Source: Astropecten irregularis (taxonomy: Eukaryota > Echinodermata > Asteroidea > Paxillosida > Astropectinidae). Taken from it: 64,000 nucleotides of DNA. Each line of letters starts with the position of its first letter. Within the stretch, counting starts at the first letter, position 1. Of the stretch, positions 1 to 10,714 are shown piece after piece. The stretch is taken from assembly GCA_963971285.1 (NCBI GenBank), contig OZ020258.1, positions 10,746,614 through 10,810,613 on the forward strand. Direction: 5' to 3'. Under the pieces are notes generated by a model. It was not told where the DNA came from. It saw nothing but the letters and a program-made list of their open reading frames with translations, and ran no database searches. The position numbers and the translations under genes were made by a program.

Positions 1-1550
1 TTACTTTTGTTTGATGGTTCCATGCTTCATTCGACATGATGACGAAATGGTGGATTTTGGAGCGAGTCCCCTTAATGCAAATAGAAGAATATTAATAATA
101 CCACGGAATAAAATTATTTGTCTGTTTGACCATGGAGCTATAACTGAACAGATTTGACGCCTTTGATATGGCCCCAAAAGTGTGGGCTGAGCCGAGTAAG
201 TTTTCCACAAATTAAAGGGCGCCCTCTAGACGTTTTTTCCTTCATCAAGTATTTATTGCGGCAGTTGAATTTCGTCTGGTTCCCGACGTCCTATCCCCAC
301 GCGCTTATTAATGGCATTTTGTACACACATGCATCAAGGACCAGTCCCAGTCTCGGCTAAATTAAATGCTTCCGCTATCGCAAGTAGTGCCCAAGAAATA
401 CATCGAAGGTCATATAAGATAAATTCCTGTGCACAAAAATAACTTAAATGGTATTAATTATCCTTCAAACAGCAAAATATTAACATTCATAGTGCGAAAA
501 TTCTGATTTCTATGTTGAAATTTGCCCAAGCGGTGTGATCTGTTATCGGTACTGCGGTTTTATTTACCTATCTCTCACGTCCATGGCGTTGTGCGTGCAC
601 CAGGCTAGTCGTCTGGAAATCTAAATGTGTCTGGGACAATTATTACTGTGGAATATACCTCGAAAACCGCGTTCTAAAAACGCTGGAAATTACAAATGAA
701 AAGGTAGGAATGTATTTCTATGCCAGGTTTGACTAATGGTTACAACATTGACGATATTGGGGGGAATTTGAGCTTTGCAGTGTGGTATTTTATCGATGAG
801 TAACAGTAACAGTCCACACTACGGCTTGTACAGTGTACAGTGCCTACGGTGTGATGTGTTGTGCACGGTTAACGGCTAAGCTTAGTCAATTAATTTAGTG
901 CTAGGGCAAGGGGCTTGTCAAGGAACATGGCTAGGCTCGGTAGGTAGGTTGGTGGTGGCCCATGCAATGCAGCCAGCCAGGCAGGCATTGAATGATGGGG
1001 ACCAAACTACGATTACAAATATCTGCTGGAGTGCCGTGTTTAGAAAGATTGAGTTTTTTTGTGTTTGTTTGCAAGGCCAAGCCAAGGCCATCAAATTTGA
1101 AGTCGAAACATTAGATTCAGGATTTCAGCCTGCTTAAAACCAGAAACTCAACATGCTCAAGAAACGTGGGCATTTATTGCTGTTATTTTGGCTGCTTACG
1201 TCACTTGTCAATCTTAGGCCTACAGTTGCACTTGCATAGCCTAGGCCTAAATACTGCCATATTGCCACATCATAGTTTATTTTATTTGGAAAACAAAGTC
1301 TTATTTTAGGAAACCTTTTCCGTTTTTATCTGTCGGCATGGTCGGTAAAATTAAATATTTAAAATAAATGGGGAAAGACTGCCATCATTGATCACCCAAA
1401 TCAAACATTCCCAGTGAGTCATAATTCTAATTTTGATAAATGATTCATATTTTGATAGTGAAACTGAGAAAACAAAACCCAGTTAGAAAAACATGTGACA
1501 ATACCAGACCCATAATACAAACATTACATCTGCATTTTTTTGAGTTTAAA
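1..1550. other. Upstream non-coding stretch, nothing recognised
   Basis: I see no exon with a recognisable protein match, no RNA gene and no clear repeat in this stretch. The short open frames show no family resemblance. It could hold the promoter or a first exon of the 4.1 gene, but no sequence feature lets me place one. Confidence 0.5.
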
Positions 1551-1908
1551 TTAAGGTAGTATCATATTTTGGTTTTTGTCAAAGAAATACAGATTCATGG
1601 CCAAAAATATCAAGGAAGATACAGTAACAGTCATCTGTGAAAATTTCAGTCCCATACGGTGCCAACTTTTTGAGAAAATAGTGGAAAACATATCTTAAGT
1701 CTTTCTGTTTATTTTTGATCTTTTAAAAGATCAAAAAGATTTTCGGTCATTGTTAAAATACTCATTTCTGGATAAATACACCATTTCAGGTGAAAATATT
1801 TTAACAGTAGGTTTCTACCACCACCATCTCCATACCCTGTAACAAAGTGTAAGTTACACGTAAATCTGTGAACTTTTTCTGTTGTGGTGTCTTACCAAAG
1901 TATAAATG
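1551..1908 (+). repeat. TTAA-flanked inverted-repeat element, family D
   Basis: This is one of about nine copies in the window of a roughly 350-bp element. It starts TTAAGGTAGTATCAT and ends with the inverse, here decayed (ACCAAAGTATAAA). The interior carries the family landmarks in order: GTCAAAGAAATACAGATTCATG, then CAGTCCCATACGG, then the hairpin GATCTTTTAAAAGATC, then TTCTACCACCACCATC. It has no coding capacity. Ends in TTAA suggest movement by a piggyBac- or Kolobok-type transposase, but none is present here. Confidence 0.75.
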
Positions 1909-2260
1909 AAATAAATTGATTTAATTAATGATAATATTTTGCCAGAAACCAGACTGAAAATGTATTCAAACTGAGTATATATTTATGCTTGTTTGCGTGC
2001 ACCACTGCATCACCTTTGTTACTGTGAAATGTAGACCCCTCCCCCCCCCCAAAAAAAAATAACTTGCCACATTTTTTAAAAGACATTTTAAATTTTCAGT
2101 TTTTCAGAGATTAGGGCTAGGGGGGACCTACTTTGTAAATGACAATACACACCCTGCAGATTTTATTTACAGACTAGTATAGTAAACAAAATGCTGACAC
2201 ATTATTGCATTTTAAAAAAAGGTGGTCAAACCATGCAAAATAATGCAGGATTCTTATCTA

Positions 2261-2317
2261 TCCTGTGTCCTCCAGAATATTGTACTGGCGCTCTACCAAC
2301 TGAGCTATCCAGCCCTA
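2261..2317 (-). repeat. Decayed tRNA-like (A-box) SINE fragment
   Basis: On the minus strand the sequence reads GGCTGGATAGCTCAGTTGG followed by TAGAGCGCC. This is the acceptor and D-arm part of the tRNA-like module found complete at 23990-24061 and 28930-29001. The expected B box (GGTTCGAATCC) is not intact. It is a fragment of that SINE family, not a tRNA gene. Confidence 0.6.
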
Positions 2318-2488
2318 TTATATAAACGTTGTGCTGTTATCCCAAATTGTGAATTGCCAGTCAGACATATTCATGCCAAGTAAAATATTTAATGTGAATT
2401 ATTGTTGATGTGCCTTCAGTTTGCATGACCAAAGATGAGCCAGGATTTTACCGGGACTAACGAAAGCAATCCCCCAACCGCATCGTAG

Positions 2489-2524
2489 CAGCAGCAGTCG
2501 ACAGAGAAGACCGTAGCGTCTCCA
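2489..2524 (+). CDS. EPB41: Putative 5' exon of the 4.1 gene (headpiece)
   Basis: Twelve codons (QQQSTEKTVASP) end exactly at a strong donor, GTAAGT at 2525, in phase 0. This matches the phase-0 acceptor of the next exon at 4335, and the Ser/Thr/Lys/Pro-rich composition resembles that exon. Upstream lie a branch-point-like ACTAAC and a tandem acceptor (TAG CAG CAG CAG), so the exon could start at 2489 or a few bases later. Alternatively the exon begins at 2420 after CCTTCAG. Then an ATG at 2435 is in the same frame, but a TAG at 2486-2488 interrupts it. The exon is inferred from phase and splice signals only; no protein match supports it. Confidence 0.4.
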
Positions 2525-2697
2525 GTAAGTTTATAGTAAGTTATTTAAGATTCTGATGAGGTTGATGTTGCTGTAGTAGTACAGTAACCTCACATGATGT
2601 ACTGATGTAGGTCATCATCTGACTGCGGCTACAAATTACACTACACATGTAGGCCTACCTATGGGAGAAGCTAGTCACTGACTGCGGCTGACTGCCA

Positions 2698-2875
2698 TAA
2701 TAAGGTTAATAGTGTTTTATGTCAATAGAGGGCGCAATCTTGCAAAGCATCATGGGATGCAAAAGGGACATCACCTTTCAGAAGTCCTTTTGTTGAGGAC
2801 TTTTTCCTTCCCATAATCCATCGCGGGTTGCAAGTTTGCGATAGGTAGCCAGAGACTTGGGACACGGCCTTATTA
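2698..2875. repeat. Inverted-repeat element
   Basis: The arms AATAAGG and CCTTATT and an inner pair (GCAATCTTGCAAAGCATCATGG and CCATCGCGGGTTGCAAGTTTGC) face each other. The right part, with CCAGAGACTTGGGAC, resembles the arm of the element at 63816-63965. It is non-coding and lies just downstream of the putative first exon. Confidence 0.5.
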
Positions 2876-3761
2876 AGAATCGAGGCTTTTCATGTCGGAG
2901 ATATACAGTACATAAAACTGAAACTACAATAAAATGCAAAATCAACCTTGGCACAGACCTATGCTGATTGCTGTTGTGTTGTTCTGGGTTTCATGAAACT
3001 AAGGATGTATTAGAAAAGAAAAGTGAATTTGATTTAAAATAACAAGGAATTAGATTCATGATAAAGTATGTTTTTTCGTGTCCCTGGTCCCATCTGTAGT
3101 ATAAATGCATGTGTTGCATTGTACTGGCATTATGACTCATCTGTTTGCACTGGATTAGACTCCAAAATGCAACAGAGTATTTTCTGTTATTCCTTCTTGT
3201 GTGTTTTTTTTAGCCTGAAAACAAGCAGGTGGTATTACAGGTCAAAGGTCACACTGTGAATCAAATCCTATTTGTCAGGCTCAAAGCCAGAGACAACCAG
3301 TGTTTCTTTTGGGCACTGCTACATTTACATGTATCTGTGACTTGTGGCTTCCTTTCTAACCACCAATTTAGAATTTTATAGCCTTGTTTATGTACATTTC
3401 CTAAAAATTAACTGGTAGGATTGTATGCATGGGGATTGGGGAATGTATGACCTTCCCGATATTCCAATGTAGAAACATGAGGGTAATGAAACAAACACGG
3501 TGATTGACAAACAGTTGATTTTAGGATAAGCTGATTACAATATCTTAAGACTTGAAGCAAATTGAATACAACCAAGTGAGGATTTGAACCCAAGACCAAT
3601 ACCTTCATTTATCCAGTGGGTTTGGTTACAGAATTTGGCAATTTTTCTTATTTAAACCTCTAGATTTATATTGCTGTTGATTTTGGATTTTCAAGATTAC
3701 TTCTTCAGAGTCTTTCTGGAAGACTGGAATACAAAATGTTCTGTTAATTTTAGGGTTATAA

Positions 3762-3834
3762 ACGAACGACCACTATAACAGTCAATATCGGTGCATCCTG
3801 CCATGTTTGTTAATTATAGTAGCGTTCCACTGTA
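3762..3834. repeat. Fragment of ACAGTGGAACG inverted repeat (family F)
   Basis: AACGAACGACCACTATAAC faces TTATAGTAGCGTTCCACTGT. This is a short internally deleted copy of a family also present at 5547-6125, 35939-36014 and 62898-63067. Confidence 0.6.
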
Positions 3835-3868
3835 TATATTATATAACTTGCAATAATTATTACAATAC

Positions 3869-4159
3869 ATGTATAATGTATTGATTCTGTCACTAAGGCA
3901 ACGCATGAACAACCACAAGTTTGACATCAGGAACAGGAACACAGAAAAACCTGTGGCTGAACACTTCAAAGTTCCAGGCAACTCACTCAGCCAATTATCA
4001 GTTGCAGTATTACAACAAAGGGGATTCAAGAACTGGATGGAGAGAGAAGCAGCTGAACAAAAGATCATCCAAAGACTAGACTGTATCAATAGAGGATTAA
4101 ACAGGGACTCTGGTTTCTTGTCACACTACATCAGTGACTCATCATTACCTTTTGTCTAG
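3869..4159 (+). pseudogene. Penelope-like element, C-terminal GIY-YIG endonuclease remnant
   Basis: The 96-residue open frame reads through LRQRMNNHKFDI, PVAEHFKVPGNSL, LSVAVLQQ and INRGLNRDSGF, then stops. These resemble the second half of the GIY-YIG domain of Penelope-like retroelements (arginine-rich helix, PVxxHF block, glutamate-bearing helix, terminal INGLN-type motif). The GIY-YIG core itself and the reverse transcriptase are absent upstream, so this is a 5'-truncated, dead copy, as expected of target-primed insertion. The 3' flank carries a hammerhead-like motif at 4212-4249, also typical of this class. The family call comes from recalled motifs, not a search. Confidence 0.7.
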
Positions 4160-4211
4160 ACCACAAACTTGGCCCCCATATATATACCTTGCTTGATGAT
4201 GCCACTTCATC

Positions 4212-4249
4212 GCATCTGATGAAGTAGTTGTTGCTACTAAAGCTCATGC
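4212..4249 (+). ncRNA. Degenerate hammerhead-like motif in PLE 3' region
   Basis: The order is GCAT, CTGATGA, a hairpin (GTAG/CTAC with a TTGTTG loop), TAAAG, and ATGC, which pairs with the first GCAT. This is the hammerhead layout with a short stem I. The base after stem II is T where the core needs G (GAAA), so activity is doubtful. It lies 53 bases after the stop of the Penelope-like frame. Confidence 0.45.
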
Positions 4250-4334
4250 TCTTTTTAAACTCTAGTTAGTCAATATAGTGCTACTTGTATTTTTGTATTT
4301 ATATGATTCTGTTTGGTATGTTTCATTTATTCAG

Positions 4335-4496
4335 AGAGTAGAGATAATTCCGTCAGCCCAAACGTCGCAGAAGTCGTCGGCTCCACAATCACATTCAGTC
4401 AAGCCCAACGGTTCTCCTAAGAGAACACACTCAGGCAAAATGCAGAAAGTAACTATTTTGCTGCTCGATGACACAAAGTTTGAATGCGACGTTGAG
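4335..4496 (+). CDS. EPB41: Protein 4.1 exon: headpiece end and FERM F1 first strands
   Basis: The exon follows a TTCATTTATTCAG acceptor, ends at GTAAGT, and is 54 codons long, phase 0 at both ends. It begins with a basic Ser/Pro/Gln-rich stretch and runs into MQKVTILLLDDTKFECDVE. That part matches the first beta strands of the ubiquitin-like F1 lobe of 4.1 proteins, where the family has VSLLDDTVYECVVE. The protein binds membrane proteins and phosphoinositides and links them to the spectrin-actin cortex. The Met at 4440 sits where vertebrate 4.1R starts its 80-kDa isoform; this is taken as residue 1 in the entries below. The frame is open upstream of it, so a longer headpiece isoform is also possible. 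The match is to the 4.1/coracle branch; which vertebrate paralogue is nearest cannot be told here. Confidence 0.93.
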
Positions 4497-4543
4497 GTAA
4501 GTCGGGAACGATCCCTGAATTTTTTTTTGCACATTGCTTAAGA

Positions 4544-4676
4544 GTTTGGAGGGCCTGACATTATGATCCTAGCAGGATCTTTCTGAAACTGAAAGGCTAA
4601 ATGCGAAGTACATGTATTTTCGAGTTGATTTCGCCTTGGGTAAAGATCCTGCTAATATTTAAACGTCAGGCCCTCT
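4544..4676. repeat. Inverted repeat with GATCCTAGCAGGATC hairpin (family E)
   Basis: GAGGGCCTGACATTATGATCC faces GATCCTGCTAATATTTAAACGTCAGGCCCTC, making a palindrome of about 130 bp around a GATCCTAGCAGGATC hairpin. Half-copies occur at 16385-16432, 35127-35169 and 63385-63434. Confidence 0.65.
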
Positions 4677-5546
4677 TATAGCATTCATGTTTTTCAGGTC
4701 ATCATTTTGGTCGTCATTGTGTCAGGCACTATTAATTAATCCTAGCTTGGGTCCGTTTTGGCTTTTGAAAGCTGACGAATGTGTTCGTTAGCAGACACCA
4801 GTCTCTTTCATCAGAAAAGTGTCTTCTTGGAACAATTTCAAAACGATCCTGATTCAGAAGAAACAGGCCCAATTATACCCCATCCAGCTTTTTAATAGCC
4901 GGTGCCCACAAGCCAAGCATAACAAAGTTGGCGCTTAATACACACAATGTTCCCATCACAGGTGTGAGATAACAGCTCAAAACTTTGTTGTTGGTACCAG
5001 TTAAAACCCATAATGGGCCGGACATTGTGTGGGTAATAGGGTTTTGCCATTGAATGGTGCAACCACAGGGAATGATAAATGGGTCAACTCTCATTGAATG
5101 GGAATTCTGGCACACTATACCACAGGTCCACTCCACTGACTCCATGGTCCAGCTTGTGGCTAGGGTTTGGATTATTGATCCCATTGGGTATTTCTTTGGC
5201 CACTGAAAGGGCTGACCAGTCACCCCTTGGTCATTAGGCTGATTTAATCTAAATTGGAAGCCTGGGGGGGGGGGGGGGGGACTTATTGAAATTATGTAAA
5301 TATTCTTTTGAGAAAATTGCTGGTAATAAAAACCCACGCTTATCCTATGCCCCTTAGACACAATATTTAGGAATAAGTTGCATATATTTCTTATTTCTAT
5401 GCCCATAAGAACAAGTTCACTGGCTTGGCTTAGCCAAGGTTGTATAATTGTAACCCACAACTTCCTGCTGAGTTCAGATGTCCTTTCAACATTGGTCAGC
5501 GTGGTTAAATGGCCAAATTTGATTGCTGCGTAGCTCTAGGTATTTC

Positions 5547-6125
5547 AGTGGGACGCCACTGTAACGAACATGTGGCTATACCGAACTTCATCCGTGGCTC
5601 CCAATTTTTGTTGTGCAATGTATTAAGGCTGCAGTTTGTATCCGGTTAACCGATTAACCGACCGTTCAAAATGGTACCCGGTACATTTTCCCAGTTTGGT
5701 TAATGGAAAACGACGAAAAGTATCTGTTTAATGGCTTCTTCTTTTTGAAACATAGACTCTTCTAGAGTTCACAAAGAAAAAAATGTCAATGATCTTTTGA
5801 AAATTCTACCAGCAGGCTTATGCAAACTGCAAAGCAAAGGCCAGACATTTTGCTATGTCTACCACTGCCAAAGGTTGTGACAAAAGAATGTTGTCAACCA
5901 AGTTCCTAAAAGACCCAAACTTACTATTTCTTTGTTTTTCTTTGTCATAAGGGTAATCGTAACCTTAACCGAAAAACAGACGGGTAACCGGTTACAAAAT
6001 TACTCGTAAACTTACAGCCCTATAATGTATAGGCCTGCTGAACACATTCACAATAACAAACTACGACTATAACGAACAATATCTGTGCATCCCGGTGTGT
6101 TTGTTATAGTGGCATTGCACTGTAC
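5547..6125. mobile_element. Family F inverted-repeat element split by a nested element
   Basis: The left arm (CAGTGGGACGCCACTGTAACG) and right arm (TGTTATAGTGGCATTGCACTG) are inverse copies. The block after the left arm (GGCTATACCGAACTTCATCC, then GGCTCCCAATTT) is also present, inverted and uninterrupted, at 62898-63067. That copy gives the empty-site form. The interruption is the element at 5624-6022. Confidence 0.75.
5624..6022. mobile_element. hAT-like non-autonomous element nested in family F
   Basis: The ends are TAAGGCTGCAGTTTG and CAAAATTACTCG...AAACTTACAGCCCTA, inverse copies of a TAGGGCTGTAAGTTT terminus. The flanks are CAATGTAT (5616-5623) and TAATGTAT (6023-6030), an 8-bp target duplication with one difference, as in hAT transposons. 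The interior has paired GGTTAACCG/GTAACCGGTTAC blocks and no coding frame, so it must have been moved in trans. Confidence 0.75.
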
Positions 6126-8946
6126 AGTCATTAATTAATCAGTTAGCCTGTAAAAATTGCTGACTGCAGTGCTGACTGCCATAGTCAATAAAATATTGGA
6201 TTTACCAAGCCTTACACGTGGGAATTTCTGAGGTTTTGGAATATTAAGGTACATAACGTAAATTACATGTGCCTCTTTTTTTAAAACCATTTTGCATGCA
6301 TTTCAGGGAACCATAAATTTGGTATAATTGCTGATTCTAATAATTATGACATTTTTTAAATTGACGTCTTTCAAGAATGATTTATCAGGGAATAGGTCAA
6401 AGTCCATTTACTCGTAACTTACAGTATGACTTCATGAACTCCAAAAGAGTATTCCAATATTCCAAAATATTTCTCCAGAAGAGTATTCCAATATTCCAAA
6501 ATATTTCGTTTTCAGTTTGTATCTATAAAATGAATGAAACCAAAAGCAGGACTTCGCTCGAGTGTAATTTGTAAAATAAAAAAAGTGGGGAAAAAATATC
6601 CTATATCAATATATCAACAAGAAATAGGCCCCTTTTAAATACATAGTATAGAAGAATAATTGGACCCTAGTCACCCTACACAGCGGGAGTGTACATGTAC
6701 ATGTACTTATGCTCTGGCAATTGTGAATAAATTATGTGCACATGGTGAAGCTCCATTGGAATCTAGGCTAATGCCAACTGCCAGGTACATGTATACTCGC
6801 CTCCAATCCCCGGCATTGTTTTGAAAACCTTGACCTACAAATGTTGGCAACCAGATGAATAGAAGCAGACAGGACGGTGTACTGTGAGGTAGACTCTGGG
6901 AGAGAGATGCGAAGAGAGCGAGAGAGAGAGAGACCAATGGGTCCGAGAGTCATATTCCAGGTTGTCCTATCTGTCTCGAGGGAGGGGGGGGGGGGGGCGA
7001 CTGCTGGCATTTCATTGTTGACTCTGGGCACAGACCGCGTGAAAACAATCAAACAATAGATTGAGGCCGGTGGTGCGTGTGTGCATACGTACGGGCGAGG
7101 CTGTAAATTGCTTATGATTATGACTTTGAAAACAAATTGAGCCCGGGATATTCGTTTTGTCGCCTTTTGTCGAAGGTCGAGGCTCGAGAGTCGAGATGTG
7201 ACAGACTGTGCGCAGGTCGATTTATAATGCGTTCCACACAGTCTCTTGCTATTTCTTCACTAATAAAAGGTCTCATCCTCATTTCATGTAAAAAAAAATC
7301 GGGGTCTAATTTTGACAGAACATCAATTTTTCTCCATATTGAAAAAGAAAACCCACATTCTGCCCAGCAAAGATTGATTTAACGGCACAGTATCCATGTG
7401 CTAGTACGTGTACGTGTACTGTATGTTCCATGCATGTTGTTTACAATGTGATCCCAGCCAAATTGCATGGAAAGAAAAAATATACTTTCTGAGCACTTAG
7501 GATCTGACAATGGGTGAGAATTTCATAAAGGAAGTACATGTACTTCAATTGGTAGAATGTTACAAAGCTGGAGGTGCATGTGCAACCAGCTTGCCCCCAT
7601 ATCTTGTGATCTTATGCATGCTTCAGAGGAATGCCGATGTTCAAGGTACACACGTTACAGTGAAATGAATTCAGCGTACTAGAGAGTAGTAGAGACTAGA
7701 GATATTTGTAAAATTTCACGTGGGAGAGGCTTAAATGGAGCGGACATGTATGCAAATCAGGCACTACTGTTCCTCAAAAGAGGGTACATCCACAGGAGAG
7801 GATTTTGTCCCCTTCTAGCATAAAATACTGGGGCAAACGTGTCCCTAGGCATCTCCTAGGCTTGTCCTTGGGTCCACTCGCAATTTTATTTCGGTTCCTC
7901 AATCCTATGTTGTACTTTTCCCCCCACTTTTTTTTAATCGCGGGCATTCCTAACTTGTGTTTTCAAGTCGTCCCTTGGGCGAGTGTTTGCCATGCAGTGC
8001 ACAGGCGTATGTGCTCCATTAGCTCGGTAATCAGTGTGCGAGTGCACTATAGGATGAAGATAATGGGTGCGACACGGTGGCGATAATGCGTTTCAAACCA
8101 TGAACTAACTCCACGGCCGGGGGTTTATGCTCCCCCCCCTAAAATGTGCTAATCAACATCGATTCATGTTCTTGTGTTGCGATGGCTGGGACGGCTCTCG
8201 TTTCTCGTCTGTTTTATTGGCCCGAGGGCAAACTTGACCCCAAGTACATGTACATGTACATTAATGTAAGGTCCTTGTGTACATATACGTTATGGAGGCC
8301 AACCTACACAGTACACACGCAAATTATTTGCAGGTTTCAGATCCGTCTTTGTAGAGTCGCAACTCGTAAATTCTCCACACCAAAGCTGCAGGAGAAGAGG
8401 TAAAAACAGTCTTGCGGCGTTGAAAAATTCCAGAGTCGCAAATTTTGCCGGCGCTAGGATGCGGTTTCCTTTTACCCCTGTATGTTTTTCTTGCCTCACA
8501 TCACCTGGGGCTATCTCAGAGATGATGTCTGAATACAAAAACTCCCTCAGGCCCTGTGATTCCATTTCAAATGACTCATTTTTTAATCCCTCGTTGACAA
8601 CAATTTATAAGCGGCCGTAGATGTTTTTTTTTTTTGCTGAAATGTTAATTTGGCATGATAATTTATTTATATATTTCAAAATCTTTAAACTGTGTGTACA
8701 CAACATGAGCTCAAAGGCTGTTTCACATGTAAACATGTACAACATGATCCTGTGTAGTAATAAAAATTAACATCAATTAAGAGGATAAAAATAAGAACAG
8801 TAGACTATAAGTACATTAATTAACCACTGTAGGTTCAGACGTCACCCGCCACACCTGGTGAGATGACCCTAGTAATTAATGCAGTTGTTTTATCAGGCTT
8901 GTAATGCACGTACCACTTTCTGTACATGTACAGTACATGTATATGC

Positions 8947-8985
8947 GCACGCATGCATGCAAGTATGGCTTGCATGCATGCGTGC
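8947..8985. repeat. Perfect 17-bp hairpin, ATGC-rich
   Basis: GCACGCATGCATGCAAG and its exact inverse are separated by TATGG. The arms are alternating purine-pyrimidine ATGC/GCATGC runs. TACATGTA palindromes sit immediately upstream. It may be a foldback remnant or a simple sequence. Confidence 0.8.
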
Positions 8986-9808
8986 ACTTTTTGATGGCCT
9001 GCACTGTATGTAGGCCCTATGCTGTACAACGTTGCACAACACTGTACTATAGTCTACACACATCATACACACCGCCAGGGAGATAACTAGCCTTATCAAT
9101 AGGCAAGGTTACCAGTAGGTCGGAGGTCAAGGCGTTGTCACAATTGCATTAGGGGGGATTCGTGCACTAAGGGAGAGTCGGGAACCTGTGATTTAACTGG
9201 GGATTATTATTTTTTTACAATTGCTTCAAGATATTTGACTTTTTTTCCGGAAATTGCAAGTAAATGAGATTTTTATCTGGGGATTCGAAAAGGACTGAAT
9301 TGTTGTGGCTTGGTAGTTGCATGGGAAAAAAAATAACCCGGATCATCCAGATATTTTTATTTGATAAGGCTAACCTCACAGTTATTGTGTTATTATCCCA
9401 TTATGTGAAAGTCTTAACTTTCGGAAAAAATATATTTCTGGCTTTCCGATGAATTTGGGTCAGTAATAATTATACTTGTGAAATAAATTTGTAAACCAGA
9501 TCCATTGCTGACCTGGTTTTAAATTTAACAAATAAAAATTTAAATACCGGTGACAAAAGGAATTTAATTCAAATGCTGTTGGTTGCTGGAAACCTTGAAA
9601 TGGATTCAGGTAATTACTTTCAGGACTGACACACAATAGAAAATATTACCAAGCAGATTTGTTTCAATACTATGAAGTGAATATTAGCAGGGAACCAGTG
9701 GGGCACCAGCCACAAGGAGTATGTATGATATCCATGAACTTTTTAGCTGGTAACCCTGTGCGTAATTCTTTCTCTGCTCGGGAAAATTGCAGAATAAAAC
9801 AGCCACCA

Positions 9809-10045
9809 GGGTCCAATTTCATGGAGCTGTTAAGCACACAAAAATTGCTTAGCACAAAAATGTCTTGCCCAATAAAACAATGAAAAATTCCATTTGATGT
9901 ATTGTTCATGGTCAGTGAACAACAGCCAAAGAACAGTCACAAGTGATTACACAACACATGGGCATTTGGTTGTTAATCCTGTTTTCATGAAGACGGAAAT
10001 TGGTTAGCAAATTTTTGTGCTAAGCAGGACCGTGAAATAGGCCCC
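9809..10045. mobile_element. GGGGCCAATTTCA palindromic element (family G)
   Basis: Inverse ends (GGGTCCAATTTCATGGAGCT and GTGAAATAGGCCCC) enclose a conserved interior. The interior carries CTTGCCCAATAAAACA, TTCATGGTCAGTGAACAACAG, CAAAGAACAGTCACAAGTG and GGTTGTTAATCCTGTTTT. Full-length or partial relatives are at 21857, 28614, 34832, 37123 and 43214. No coding frame. Confidence 0.75.
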
Positions 10046-10181
10046 AGCTTATTGGCGGTTTGGAATGTGCTTAGGTCTGGAAATTTTGCTATTAAGTAAA
10101 AGTAACAATATCTTGATGGTGAAATGTTCAATGGTTGCTCAAATTTCTTTAATGAATTTGATATATTTGTTTTCTTTGTAG

Positions 10182-10286
10182 AAACGTTGCAAAGGTCAAG
10201 CAATCTTAGACAAGGCATGCCAGCATCTAGACCTGATGGAGAAGGATTACTTCGGTCTGGTCTTCAAAGATAACCAAGAGGCAAGA
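10182..10286 (+). CDS. EPB41: Protein 4.1 exon: FERM F1 middle
   Basis: The exon is 35 codons long, phase 0 at both ends, between TTTCTTTGTAG and GTAAGT. It encodes KRCKGQAILDKACQHLDLME then KDYFGLVFKDNQEAR (residues 20-54 from the 4440 Met). The KGQ...L..VC.HL..LE.DYFGL pattern is the F1-lobe signature shared by 4.1R, 4.1N, 4.1G, 4.1B and coracle. It forms the helix and following strands of the ubiquitin-like lobe. An internal 138-bp palindrome (family A) begins only 30 bases after its donor. Confidence 0.95.
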
Positions 10287-10316
10287 GTAAGTTCATTCAT
10301 AAAAATGAGGACCTGT

Positions 10317-10454
10317 AATGGGAGACTTTGGAGAACTGGTCTTCAAGTCAACAGCGCACGCGCACGCAATTGTGAGCATGCGCGCGTTGTTTTGCGCCTG
10401 CGCTGTTGTGCGTGCGCTGTTGACTTGAAGACCGCTTCTCCAAAGTCTCCCATT
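10317..10454. mobile_element. Family A foldback element (AATGGGAGACTTTGGAG)
   Basis: This is an almost perfect palindrome. AATGGGAGACTTTGGAGAA is mirrored by TTCTCCAAAGTCTCCCATT, and inner arms with GGTCTTCAAGTCAACAGCGC are mirrored by the inverse. The loop is rich in GCGCACGC. Relatives are at 38321-38983 and 44640-44790. It lies in the intron just downstream of the 10182 exon. Confidence 0.8.
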
Positions 10455-10714
10455 ATGACAGCTCAGAGGAGGCTGGGCAGGATGGCAGAGCTTTATACGG
10501 ATTCGGCTCGTTACAGAAAGCTACATCCTTGAGTGCTGTTTCCCTAGCTGCCTACCGTCAACTCAAACAATATTGTGGTTTACAACTGATTGTGTGCATC
10601 GTTTATAGGGTGAAAAACCCCATCATGTGGCAGTTAATGGGGTTTTCGGCTTCTGACTGGTACCCTGGGAAAAAAACAACCACCGTTGACTGCCACAGAA
10701 AACCTATCCAAGCT

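Larger units (their letters stand above)
4497..10181 (+). other. EPB41: Intron between the 4335 and 10182 exons
   Basis: This 5.7-kb phase-0 intron starts GTAAGT and ends TTCTTTGTAG. It contains the family E palindrome, the nested pair at 5547-6125, a perfect hairpin at 8947-8985 and the palindrome at 9809-10045. Between about 6130 and 8900 I see only low-complexity DNA: a GA tract near 6910-6935, poly-G near 6985, and TACATG runs. No exon is recognisable in it. Confidence 0.85.
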
